Source: DATKGL01 sp035510795 (lineage in GTDB: Bacteria; Patescibacteriota; Saccharimonadia; Saccharimonadales; UBA4665). From it: a stretch of 10,665 bases of DNA. The stretch covers positions 1-10,665 of the forward strand of contig DATKGL010000023.1 of NCBI GenBank assembly GCA_035510795.1, written 5' to 3'. This document shows, piece after piece, positions 1 through 5,453 of the stretch; within the stretch, counting starts at the first letter, position 1, and every line of letters starts with the position of its first letter. The notes beneath the pieces were generated by a model. It did not search any database, was not told where the DNA came from, and saw nothing but the letters and a program-made list of their open reading frames with translations. A program made the position numbers and the translations under genes.

Positions 1-49
1 GGCCCTCCACATTGTCTGTGTTTAAACAGGGGTAATTTGCTTCTGTTTT

Positions 50-58
50 TGTTATGAT
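50..58 (+). promoter_or_regulatory. Extended -10 promoter, leaderless start for the phosphatase
   Basis: TGT followed by TATGAT (53-58) ends 6 nt before the ATG at 65, so transcription should begin at or next to the start codon. No Shine-Dalgarno sequence and no clear -35 box are visible. The same spacing recurs at other genes in the window. Confidence 0.65.
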
Positions 59-64
59 TAATTA

Positions 65-658
65 ATGACAACCTTTTATATTTGCCGACATGGGCAAACT
101 GAGAATAATAAAAATAAACGCCTGTCCGGTTGGATAGACACGCCTCTTACTGCAGACGGTATTAAAAATGCCGCTACATCTGCCGAAAAATTACGCAGTA
201 TAAAGTTCGATAAAATTATATCTAGTGATCTAGGCAGGGCGTTTATAACAGCTTATCTCATCTCTAGAAAACTCGGTTATACTTCTACTATAGAGCTGTC
301 CAAGGAACTACGCGAAGTTAATTATGGTGACCTAGCTAATTTGCCATACTCTGGGGCAGAGTCAGTCTATCCTGAACTTTCAGCAACCGAGAATACTAAT
401 TACATTCCTCCTCAAGGTGAATCTTTAGCCCAGATGCAGCAACGAGTTATGGCTTGCATTAAAGTTATTAGTCAAGCTAATCCAGACAAAACTATTCTGC
501 TTTCGTGCCATGATGGCACTATTAATGCTGTGTTTGCTAGCTTTACCGGCAGAGACATAGGAACCGTGGACGCAGACAGCGCTAATCACCATGATTTTGT
601 TGCAAAGTTTGTTTACGATAACGGCAAAGTTATTTCGTTTGAAAGTGTTACAGCTTAG
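65..658 (+). CDS. Histidine phosphatase family protein (phosphoglycerate mutase-like)
   Basis: A 197-residue cytosolic protein of the histidine phosphatase superfamily, which removes phosphate through a phosphohistidine intermediate. Seen: the N-terminal RHG motif (R8, H9, G10, with H9 the expected nucleophile), SSDLGRA around residue 53 with R58, the LREVNYGD segment with candidate acid E83, PQGES near residue 117, and SCHDGT near 147 with H149 as the second catalytic histidine. The length is normal for single-domain members such as cofactor-dependent mutases, CobC or broad phosphatases. The family usually has S-H-G/D at the second site; here it is CHDG, acceptable but slightly divergent. 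The substrate cannot be read from sequence. The ATG is preceded by an extended -10 element and no Shine-Dalgarno. It seems to be monocistronic, with a terminator-like structure just after the stop. Confidence 0.92.
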   Translation: MTTFYICRHGQTENNKNKRLSGWIDTPLTADGIKNAATSAEKLRSIKFDKIISSDLGRAFITAYLISRKLGYTSTIELSKELREVNYGDLANLPYSGAESVYPELSATENTNYIPPQGESLAQMQQRVMACIKVISQANPDKTILLSCHDGTINAVFASFTGRDIGTVDADSANHHDFVAKFVYDNGKVISFESVTA

Positions 659-670
659 TTATGGTAATAA

Positions 671-726
671 CCACTATAACAGTTCGTTAATCTCCAAAGC
701 TCTCATTAACTTAGTGGGTCTTTTTT
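671..726 (+). terminator. Probable rho-independent terminator after the phosphatase
   Basis: Two nested stems, CCACTA (671-676) with TAGTGG (712-717) and GTTAAT (686-691) with ATTAAC (705-710), are followed by GTC and six Ts (721-726). The left side has a 9-nt bulge, so the structure is imperfect. It lies 12 nt after the phosphatase stop and just before the next -10 element, which fits termination. Confidence 0.5.
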
Positions 727-731
727 AGATG

Positions 732-737
732 TATACT
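732..737 (+). promoter_or_regulatory. -10 element for the small membrane protein, leaderless start
   Basis: TATACT ends 6 nt before the ATG at 744, the same spacing as upstream of the phosphatase. TG lies directly before the hexamer, one base off the extended -10 position. This argues for the ATG at 744 over the in-frame ATG at 729, which would lie upstream of the transcript start. Confidence 0.55.
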
Positions 738-743
738 TGTGCT

Positions 744-1004
744 ATGAGCGAAGTCAGAGCCACTAAGACTAAACATACTAAGTCGTTGTTAATCACTGGG
801 GTTATTAGTTTTGTTGTTGGCGTACTACTGCTATTTGTGGCAAGATATTTAGCCAGCAACTACAACATATTTCCTAACTCATCTTCGATATACTGGTGGT
901 ATAAGTTAAGTCAGAACACTGGAATTATATTTTTCTGGGTAGGTTTGATCTTAGTAGTTGTATATGCAAGTAGTATTATTACCGAGAAGTTTAAAAAGCA
1001 GTAA
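744..1004 (+). CDS. Small two-helix membrane protein of unknown function
   Basis: I do not recognise this 86-residue protein. It has a basic N-terminal stretch with several lysines (about residues 6-14), a hydrophobic helix at roughly 15-36, a short polar and aromatic loop containing SIYWWYK, a second helix at roughly 60-80, and a basic lysine-rich C-terminus. The charge pattern suggests both ends face the cytoplasm. No cysteines, metal ligands or enzymatic motifs are visible. The start at 744 is chosen because a -10 hexamer ends 6 nt upstream; an ATG at 729 in the same frame would add five residues. It lies alone between two genes that each have their own promoter, so there is no operon context to suggest a job. 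Confidence 0.72.
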   Translation: MSEVRATKTKHTKSLLITGVISFVVGVLLLFVARYLASNYNIFPNSSSIYWWYKLSQNTGIIFFWVGLILVVVYASSIITEKFKKQ

Positions 1005-1092
1005 AGACATCACCACAACCTTTCAACTTGGTTACAACGCCACCACATATGACTCTCCGAAGCACAAGTGTTATTGTCTCGAGGATATTTTC

Positions 1093-1101
1093 TGATATCA
1101 T
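1093..1101 (+). promoter_or_regulatory. Extended -10 promoter, leaderless start for the MntP-like gene
   Basis: TGA followed by TATCAT (1096-1101) ends 6 nt before the GTG at 1108. No Shine-Dalgarno precedes the GTG. The 103 nt from the previous gene (1005-1107) hold nothing else I can support. Confidence 0.62.
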
Positions 1102-1107
1102 TTCGGT

Positions 1108-1662
1108 GTGGCAGGAATAGTCAGTCTATTATTAGTAGGGTTATCAGTAGGTCTTGGAAATTTTGCAGCCTCGATAGCAATTGGGCTTAGTGGAGTAACC
1201 CAATCACTACGACTGCGTATCGCATTAGTTTTTGGTTTGTTTGAAACTGGGATGCCTATCGTGGGTTTAATTATTGGCCATCAGGTAGCCAATAAACTTG
1301 GTGGAAATGCCAGTTTAATTGGCGGGGCTTTACTCGGGCTTATGGGTGTTTACCTTATTGTTAGTAGTTTACGGAAAACTGATGATAAAAAAGTTTCCAA
1401 AGCTTCAAACGGTTGGGGAAAGTTATTAATGGCGGGCTTCTCTCTTAGTATTGATAACTTAATTATAGGTTTCGGGCTTGGCACGCGTCATGAATCACTA
1501 TGGCTGGCTGCAGTTGTAATTGGCGCCACTTGTATTACCCTATCTCTATTAGGGCTTGAATTAGGCAGGAGATTAAACAGTAAAGTTGAAGAGTATAGCG
1601 AGTTGATGAGTGGGGTTATCATCATGTTAGTTGGGGTACTGATAGGCTTAAAGATTTTATAA
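1108..1662 (+). CDS. MntP-like putative manganese efflux pump
   Basis: A 184-residue integral membrane protein with six hydrophobic segments in two repeats of three, the layout and length of the MntP (DUF204) family, which exports Mn(II). Seen: repeat 1 has FAASIAIG near residue 19 and FGLFETGMP near 42; repeat 2 has FSLSIDN near 111 and GFGLG near 121, with a polar, lysine-rich loop (about 89-104) between them. E. coli MntP has a conserved Asp in each repeat (SMDA and SLDA). Here the second Asp is kept (D116), but the first site reads GLGNF, with Gly or Asn in its place. Metal specificity or activity may therefore differ. Translation appears to start at GTG directly after an extended -10 element. 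No yybP-ykoY (Mn) riboswitch is possible in such a short leader. Confidence 0.8.
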   Translation: MAGIVSLLLVGLSVGLGNFAASIAIGLSGVTQSLRLRIALVFGLFETGMPIVGLIIGHQVANKLGGNASLIGGALLGLMGVYLIVSSLRKTDDKKVSKASNGWGKLLMAGFSLSIDNLIIGFGLGTRHESLWLAAVVIGATCITLSLLGLELGRRLNSKVEEYSELMSGVIIMLVGVLIGLKIL

Positions 1663-1736
1663 ACTCAGTTGATAAGACCCGCGAGATAGCTTTAATTAAC
1701 TGACATAATTAGTATTAGCCAACTTTTACGTAGTAT

Positions 1737-1749
1737 AGTTGCAGCAACT
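1737..1749 (+). repeat. 13-bp perfect palindrome, possible operator
   Basis: AGTTGC and GCAACT flank a central A. It lies directly after a TAGTAT sequence (1731-1736) that could be a -10 element, which would place the palindrome over the transcription start, about 75 bp upstream of the YbaK-like start. A second, weaker inverted repeat, GGGCA/TGCCC (1757-1761 and 1771-1775), follows. Regulatory function is inference. Confidence 0.3.
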
Positions 1750-1807
1750 TCACATAGGGCATTCTAATATTGCCCATACCGAAACAAAGTTAATCGATCT
1801 CTGCCTT

Positions 1808-1816
1808 TGTTATTAT
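1808..1816 (+). promoter_or_regulatory. Extended -10 promoter, leaderless GTG start for the YbaK-like gene
   Basis: TGT followed by TATTAT (1811-1816) ends 6 nt before GTG at 1823, the same geometry as three other plus-strand genes. It selects GTG 1823 over the nearby ATG at 1817, which would fall inside the spacer, and over a TTG at 1739. Confidence 0.58.
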
Positions 1817-1822
1817 ATGAAG

Positions 1823-2287
1823 GTGAATCCCTGCCAAGACATTATTGGAGTATTAAAAGCAAACTCTGTTGATTTTGAGGAACTAGACCATGAACCTGTT
1901 TATACCAGTGAGGATGCCGCAAAAGTACGGGGCTTAACGATGGAATCGGGCGCTAAGTCGTTATTACTCAAAACAAATGATAAATTTCTGCTGGTAGTAA
2001 TAGCGGGGAATAAGAAACTTGATTCAAAAAAGCTTAAAAGAACACTTAATGTTAAAAAAATCCGTTTTGCCAACTCTGACGAAGTTGAAAATAAAATGGG
2101 CTGTAAGGTTGGAGCTTGCTACCCCTTTGGCGGTATTGCTCATCTAGATACGTATCTCGATAATTCTCTGCTAAACCAATTCAAAATCTCATTTAATCCT
2201 GGCGTACATCATAAAAGTATCAAGATTAAGCTAAATGATTACTTAAGGATTGAAAAACCTCACATAATAGATGTATCAGCTGAATAG
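1823..2287 (+). CDS. YbaK/EbsC-family aminoacyl-tRNA deacylase
   Basis: A 154-residue stand-alone editing-domain protein. This family hydrolyses mischarged aminoacyl-tRNAs (for example Cys- or Ala-tRNAPro) in trans. Seen: HEPVYTSEDAAKVRG (residues 23-37), a typical entry strand for the family; AKSLLLK at 44-50 with K45 as the expected conserved lysine; the glycine-rich MGCKVGACYPFGG stretch near 91, matching the family's GxxxGxxxPFG; and a C-terminal FNPGVHHKSIKI. The preferred start is GTG 1823 because an extended -10 sits 6 nt upstream, and the resulting length is usual for the family. ATG 1817 is the main alternative; TTG 1739 would add a non-homologous extension. The 3' end overlaps the convergent synthetase-like gene by 28 nt. 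Which tRNA it edits cannot be told from the sequence. Confidence 0.88.
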   Translation: MNPCQDIIGVLKANSVDFEELDHEPVYTSEDAAKVRGLTMESGAKSLLLKTNDKFLLVVIAGNKKLDSKKLKRTLNVKKIRFANSDEVENKMGCKVGACYPFGGIAHLDTYLDNSLLNQFKISFNPGVHHKSIKIKLNDYLRIEKPHIIDVSAE

Positions 2288-3123
2288 ATTCCTGTTCCTT
2301 TTAGGGCGTCTATAAGTCGTGTTAGGCCGATACCACCTCCGCAACGAGGGAAAAAGTCTAACGACAGGAAATCACCCAGCTCTTGCTCGACACGTTCTTT
2401 GCCGAATAGATCAAACAACTTCTTGGAATACCTGCCATCACTAATGGAGTAAAATCCATTTGTCATTTCTTTCTTCGAGATGCTGCGTTCGGCACTACCT
2501 ATTGTTTCGTTGCCGTGGAGTATTACATCAATTTTATGAGCATGTTCGTCACCGTTTTTCTTCATATTCCAGAATGGAGATGTATAAGTTGGAAATTCCC
2601 TGCAAAATACTACTGGTCCGAAGTCATTCTTCATCTGATTTTCATGTTCATAGGTAAGCTCACGAGTTTTGTAATATTTTTTTAATTCATCGTACTTTTT
2701 ATAGTGATAGGTTTTACGGTTTCCGAAGCCAAGATATTCAAGAAGCTCCACTTCAAATTGTACCAAATCGTCAATGCCGCCCTTAAGTTCGAATTCGAAC
2801 ATCGGAAAAATTAGTTTATGCCGCCCGGGGACGGGATTTTTTTCATCCCGGTAACTTGTGCTTACGCAAAAGACGCCGGGGATATCTGGCTTAGTCAGAA
2901 GCTCATACTCTAGCCACATCTGCCCGGTTTGCGGTAAGGGCCAAACTTCTCCAATATAGTTATAGGTGGCTACTGTTTCCGGGTCTTCGCATGCCGCCAG
3001 TATGCTTAACCGATCTTGAGTGCTGACTTCGCAGAAGCCCTTGTCTAGACAAAATCTTCGAAGTTTATTAACTATCTTGCTAAAAGCTTGTGTATCTTCT
3101 ACGCCTTTATAGTTGTTGACCAT
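2260..3123 (-). CDS. Class IIb aminoacyl-tRNA synthetase-like catalytic domain, possibly asparagine synthetase-type
   Basis: A 287-residue cytosolic protein made only of a class II (Asp/Asn/Lys-type) synthetase core; the N-terminal OB-fold anticodon-binding domain is missing. Seen: a motif 1-like helix near residues 20-34; TGQMWLEYELL near 66; motif 2 SYRDE at 90-94 followed by GRHK and FPMFEFE (R92, R101, E110); ETIGSAERS near 206, matching the family's acidic substrate-pocket segment; and motif 3 GGGIGLTRL at 262-270 with R269. The ATP-binding arginines are present, so it should form an acyl-adenylate. Known anticodon-less relatives include archaeal asparagine synthetase (AS-AR) and other paralogues that act on non-standard acceptors; which applies here is undetermined. 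Unlike most neighbours it has a strong Shine-Dalgarno, GGAGG, 7 nt before the ATG. It overlaps the YbaK-like gene tail to tail by 28 nt. Confidence 0.82.
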   Translation of the reverse strand: MVNNYKGVEDTQAFSKIVNKLRRFCLDKGFCEVSTQDRLSILAACEDPETVATYNYIGEVWPLPQTGQMWLEYELLTKPDIPGVFCVSTSYRDEKNPVPGRHKLIFPMFEFELKGGIDDLVQFEVELLEYLGFGNRKTYHYKKYDELKKYYKTRELTYEHENQMKNDFGPVVFCREFPTYTSPFWNMKKNGDEHAHKIDVILHGNETIGSAERSISKKEMTNGFYSISDGRYSKKLFDLFGKERVEQELGDFLSLDFFPRCGGGIGLTRLIDALKGTGIYSADTSIM

Positions 3124-3130
3124 TATGTCT

Positions 3131-3135
3131 CCTCC
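3131..3135 (-). promoter_or_regulatory. Strong Shine-Dalgarno for the synthetase-like gene
   Basis: On the minus strand GGAGG, within AAGGAGGAG, lies 7 nt before the ATG at 3123. It is the best ribosome binding site in the window and contrasts with the leaderless starts nearby. Confidence 0.85.
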
Positions 3136-3154
3136 TTATTAATTTATGTGTGCA

Positions 3155-3186
3155 TATAAAAACAGCCCCGAAGGGCTGTTTTTATA
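3155..3186 (-). terminator. 14-bp terminator hairpin with a UUCG loop
   Basis: Perfect 14-bp stem: left arm 3155-3168, right arm 3173-3186, with an AACAGCCC core. Read on the minus strand the loop is C-UUCG-G, a very stable tetraloop, and the stem ends in a run of Ts. It ends minus-strand transcripts coming from the protease-ligase fusion, or acts as an attenuator in the leader of the synthetase-like gene, whose ATG is 31 nt further on. The symmetric A and T tracts would allow some function on plus as well. Confidence 0.88.
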
Positions 3187-3190
3187 AAAT

Positions 3191-3220
3191 AAGATCTCCT
3201 TGATCTTCACGCCAGGAGAT
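3191..3220 (-). other. Two overlapping, mutually exclusive inverted repeats
   Basis: AAGATC (3191-3196) can pair with GATCTT (3202-3207) across 5 nt, or ATCTCCT (3194-3200) can pair with AGGAGAT (3214-3220) across 13 nt. The two stems share bases 3194-3196, so only one can form at a time. They lie just upstream, on the minus strand, of the terminator hairpin before the synthetase-like gene. A switching role is inference. Confidence 0.4.
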
Positions 3221-3249
3221 ACCTATTTTTGTGCATTAGGAAACACATT

Positions 3250-3255
3250 AGCATA
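3250..3255 (-). promoter_or_regulatory. Candidate -10 for a leader RNA ahead of the synthetase-like gene
   Basis: On the minus strand TATGCT, preceded by TGTT, could start a transcript near 3243 with a leader of about 120 nt containing the alternative hairpins and the terminator. A tiny frame of nine codons (start near 3236, TGA at 3209-3207) lies within it. A second possible -10, TATATG (3157-3152), would instead start after the terminator. The choice is open. Confidence 0.3.
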
Positions 3256-3296
3256 AACAAAATAACAGCGCAAGATTATATTATCTATGGCATTCT

Positions 3297-4613
3297 CTAC
3301 TTGGTTAATCTAGTTGTAATAAAATCAAAGAATGCTTCACGTTTTTTGTCGACAAAAACTCCACTTGTCAGCTGTGGCCCATCGTTAACTTCAAAACAAT
3401 ACCACAGTCCCGACTCGATGTTTTGGACAACGTCAACTCCAGCAATATCTCTTTTTAAATGGGCGGCGGCTTGCAAACTGAATTTCTGGACTCTCGAAGG
3501 TATATCTTTAAAATCAACAACCCGTGCTTCGCTGCCTGCCGAAACATTATTAAGGTGAGTTTTTGAAGAAGTTCTTCTTCTACCGATCACTAATTTGATT
3601 TTTTTATCCATAATCAATAAACGGTAATCACCGTTGTTCTCAATTAATTCCTGAGAGATGTATTTATCTGTTGGCTCAATTGTGTCCAGAACGGACTTGA
3701 AGTGCTTAGAAGAAGTAACTAAAAAATTGTTTCTACCTTTGTTGTCACGAATATTTTTCAAAACAAATGGCAATCCGAGTTTATCGGTCAATGAATCGTA
3801 AGACTCCCTTAGCCGAGGCGTACTAATAAATATTGTTTTAGGAATCGGAATTTCATTATCGGTCATTACGACATACTGATACAGCTTATTGGGCAGAGTA
3901 ATGTGGGCCAGAGCCTCATCAACAATAACCACGCCGCGACTATGCAGAAAAGAGGCGGCCGAAACAGCTACTTCTTCGTCTTTCAAGTAGTCCTTAAAAA
4001 AGACCATATCAAAACTATCTAAACTTCTGCCGGCGGAGGCTAAAAATATTTTGTTGTTGGTTTTTTCTAGATGAAACTCCAAATCTGAATAGTTAGCCAC
4101 GCTGAAGTTGATGTTGTCCGGTTTCTCCTTGGCATTAACAACAAATCTGCTGAACCATTTTGGATCTTTTGAGGTTAATACCAATACATCGTACTTCTTT
4201 TTCCCGATCTTCCTTGAAACATCTACTAGGAATTTGCCGCGTAGGGTCCGGGCACCGATTAATACTGGGTAGCGGATATTAGAACGATCAGCCAAGGTGA
4301 AAGTTGCTTTAATTAACCGGCCATGAATGGCAACTTGGAGCCTGACTTTGTAGCGGAATTCAGAATCTATTGAATTGCGGATTTGCATGAAACTATAGTC
4401 TCTGGTGGTGATAACATTGCCGGTATAATAGCGGGATCTTTTATCAAATAAACAAAATTCAAGAACTCCATTTTTATTGGTAATAGAACTTGCCCAAATA
4501 GATGAAGAATCAGCTCCGGTATCAACTTTAGCCGGTATATTCTTCAGACCAAATTTCGGAAAATCAACAAAAGTACTGGCCCCGATAATATCAGTAGTGT
4601 TATTTCTCACCAT
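3297..4613 (-). CDS. Fusion of a RimB-like aspartic protease and a RimK-like ATP-grasp ligase
   Basis: 438 residues in two parts. Residues 1-135 match the retropepsin-like RimB/PF05618 family (old name ATP-dependent zinc protease): KVDTGADSSSIWA at 29-41 with catalytic D31, and YPVLIGARTL at 115-124. Residues 141-438 look like an ATP-grasp peptide ligase of the RimK/LysX type: PFVLK (282-286) for the ATP lysine, QELIENNGDYRLLI (321-334) with E322 and R331, RRRTSSKTHLNN (345-356), AGVDVV (391-396) and CFEVNDGP (406-413) with metal ligands E408 and N410. In Pseudomonas, separate RimK and RimB add and trim glutamates on ribosomal protein S6. Here both activities appear to be on one chain, all key residues seem intact, and the substrate is unknown. 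The ATG has an extended -10, TGT-TATGGT, ending 7 nt upstream and no Shine-Dalgarno. Transcripts probably end at the hairpin around 3170. Confidence 0.87.
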   Translation of the reverse strand: MVRNNTTDIIGASTFVDFPKFGLKNIPAKVDTGADSSSIWASSITNKNGVLEFCLFDKRSRYYTGNVITTRDYSFMQIRNSIDSEFRYKVRLQVAIHGRLIKATFTLADRSNIRYPVLIGARTLRGKFLVDVSRKIGKKKYDVLVLTSKDPKWFSRFVVNAKEKPDNINFSVANYSDLEFHLEKTNNKIFLASAGRSLDSFDMVFFKDYLKDEEVAVSAASFLHSRGVVIVDEALAHITLPNKLYQYVVMTDNEIPIPKTIFISTPRLRESYDSLTDKLGLPFVLKNIRDNKGRNNFLVTSSKHFKSVLDTIEPTDKYISQELIENNGDYRLLIMDKKIKLVIGRRRTSSKTHLNNVSAGSEARVVDFKDIPSRVQKFSLQAAAHLKRDIAGVDVVQNIESGLWYCFEVNDGPQLTSGVFVDKKREAFFDFITTRLTK

Positions 4614-4620
4614 CGTCTAT

Positions 4621-4629
4621 ACCATAACA
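4621..4629 (-). promoter_or_regulatory. Extended -10 promoter, leaderless start for the protease-ligase fusion
   Basis: On the minus strand TGT-TATGGT ends 7 nt before the ATG at 4613. No Shine-Dalgarno is visible. It points away from the CRP-family gene, so 4614-4796 is a divergent regulatory region. Confidence 0.55.
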
Positions 4630-4697
4630 TCTTATAATAAATTTTACAACACAACACCACGAACTTCGTAGTCCCGGAAGTATGTCTATTAACGTCC

Positions 4698-4727
4698 TTG
4701 TACCTAGTAATTATGCAATGATAAAAT
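4698..4727 (+). promoter_or_regulatory. Promoter of the CRP-family regulator
   Basis: TTGTAC (4698-4703) and TAAAAT (4722-4727, preceded by TGA) are 18 bp apart. Transcription would start near 4734, giving a leader of about 63 nt before the GTG at 4797. This gene therefore has an ordinary leader and ribosome binding site, unlike most of its neighbours. Confidence 0.5.
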
Positions 4728-4800
4728 GCTGGAACGATTAATGATAGAGTTGTTCTCGGTAGGCAAAGAGCTTAGAGTAGTCAGAAAGGAAATGATGTGA
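4726..4800 (+). CDS. Possible 24-codon upstream ORF coupled to the regulator
   Basis: An open frame from ATG 4726 (or the internal ATG 4741) ends in TGA at 4798-4800, overlapping the regulator's GTG in the four bases GTGA. The peptide begins MLERLMIELFSV and ends in a basic VVRKEMM. Such overlaps typically couple translation. If transcription starts near 4734, ATG 4741 is the only usable start, giving 19 codons. There is no ribosome binding site for it, and chance is a real alternative. Confidence 0.25.
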   Translation: MLERLMIELFSVGKELRVVRKEMM

Positions 4801-5447
4801 CCAAAGACATTGCTAGAACTGTTAAAATTTTTTTTGAAACTTACCCTTTGCAGACATTCGGTAAGGGTGATAAATTAGTCCAAACCGAAGAACCCATCAC
4901 CAGTGTGTTCTATATTGTCAAAGGTCTCGTGAGACAGTCTGACCTTACCCCGGGCGGCAATGCAGTAGTAGTGAACATCTTTAAACCGCAAGCATTCTTC
5001 CCGATGTCATCAGCTATGAATGGCACGCCAAACCACTATTTTTTTGAAGCAGGCACAAAGGTAGTCGTCAGAGTTGCTCCGGCAAAAGATGCCGTTACTT
5101 TTATAAAAACTAATCCTGATGTAATGTTCGACCTTTTGTCCAGAGTCTACCGCGGGATGGACGGGGTGCTGCGTCGCACGGCGCATTTAATGTGGGGCGA
5201 TGTCAAAAGCCGTCTGATTTTCGAGCTATTAAATGCAGCGGCTCGTTTTGGGAAGCCACAGGCTGACGGGTCAATCTTTATTAACTTGAGCGAAGGCAAT
5301 TTAGCCAAGCATTCTGGACTTGCCCGCGAAACTGTTAGTCGTAATATCCAGAGCCTGAAAGCCATGGCTCTTGTTGAAATCAAACCAGGCGGTATTTTAT
5401 TAAAGAAACCCGATCAACTGGCAGAGATGCTGGGCAATGATATCTGA
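4797..5447 (+). CDS. CRP/FNR-family transcriptional regulator
   Basis: 216 residues with the standard layout: a cyclic-nucleotide-binding-like beta-barrel (about 15-115), a dimerisation helix (about 106-130) and a winged helix-turn-helix (about 160-205). The HTH is clear: LSEGNLAKHSG then LARETVSRNIQSLK (175-188), with E178 and R182 in the recognition-helix positions that contact DNA in CRP. The cAMP phosphate-binding cassette, with its conserved Arg and Ser/Thr, is not seen; the equivalent region reads FKPQAFFPMSSAMNG. The N-terminal cysteine cluster of FNR is also absent, so the effector is unknown. The GTG start is supported by AAGGA at 4786-4790, 6 nt upstream. It converges with the VKOR gene 6 nt away and diverges from the protease-ligase gene. 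Confidence 0.93.
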   Translation: MTKDIARTVKIFFETYPLQTFGKGDKLVQTEEPITSVFYIVKGLVRQSDLTPGGNAVVVNIFKPQAFFPMSSAMNGTPNHYFFEAGTKVVVRVAPAKDAVTFIKTNPDVMFDLLSRVYRGMDGVLRRTAHLMWGDVKSRLIFELLNAAARFGKPQADGSIFINLSEGNLAKHSGLARETVSRNIQSLKAMALVEIKPGGILLKKPDQLAEMLGNDI

Positions 5448-5453
5448 GACAAT

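Noticed and set aside
3124..3243. T-box riboswitch before the synthetase-like gene
   Set aside because: No TGGNACCGCG-type T-box sequence and no long Stem I; the leader is too short.
3229..3558. Plus-strand open frame of 109 codons opposite the 3' end of the protease-ligase fusion
   Set aside because: No domain pattern, promoter or ribosome binding site; most of it is antisense to a clearly conserved ATP-grasp domain.
4663..4681. Self-regulatory operator for the CRP-family gene (ACTTC/GAAGT, 9-nt spacer)
   Set aside because: Arms of only 5 bp that do not resemble TGTGA-N6-TCACA or TTGAT-N4-ATCAA; likely chance.
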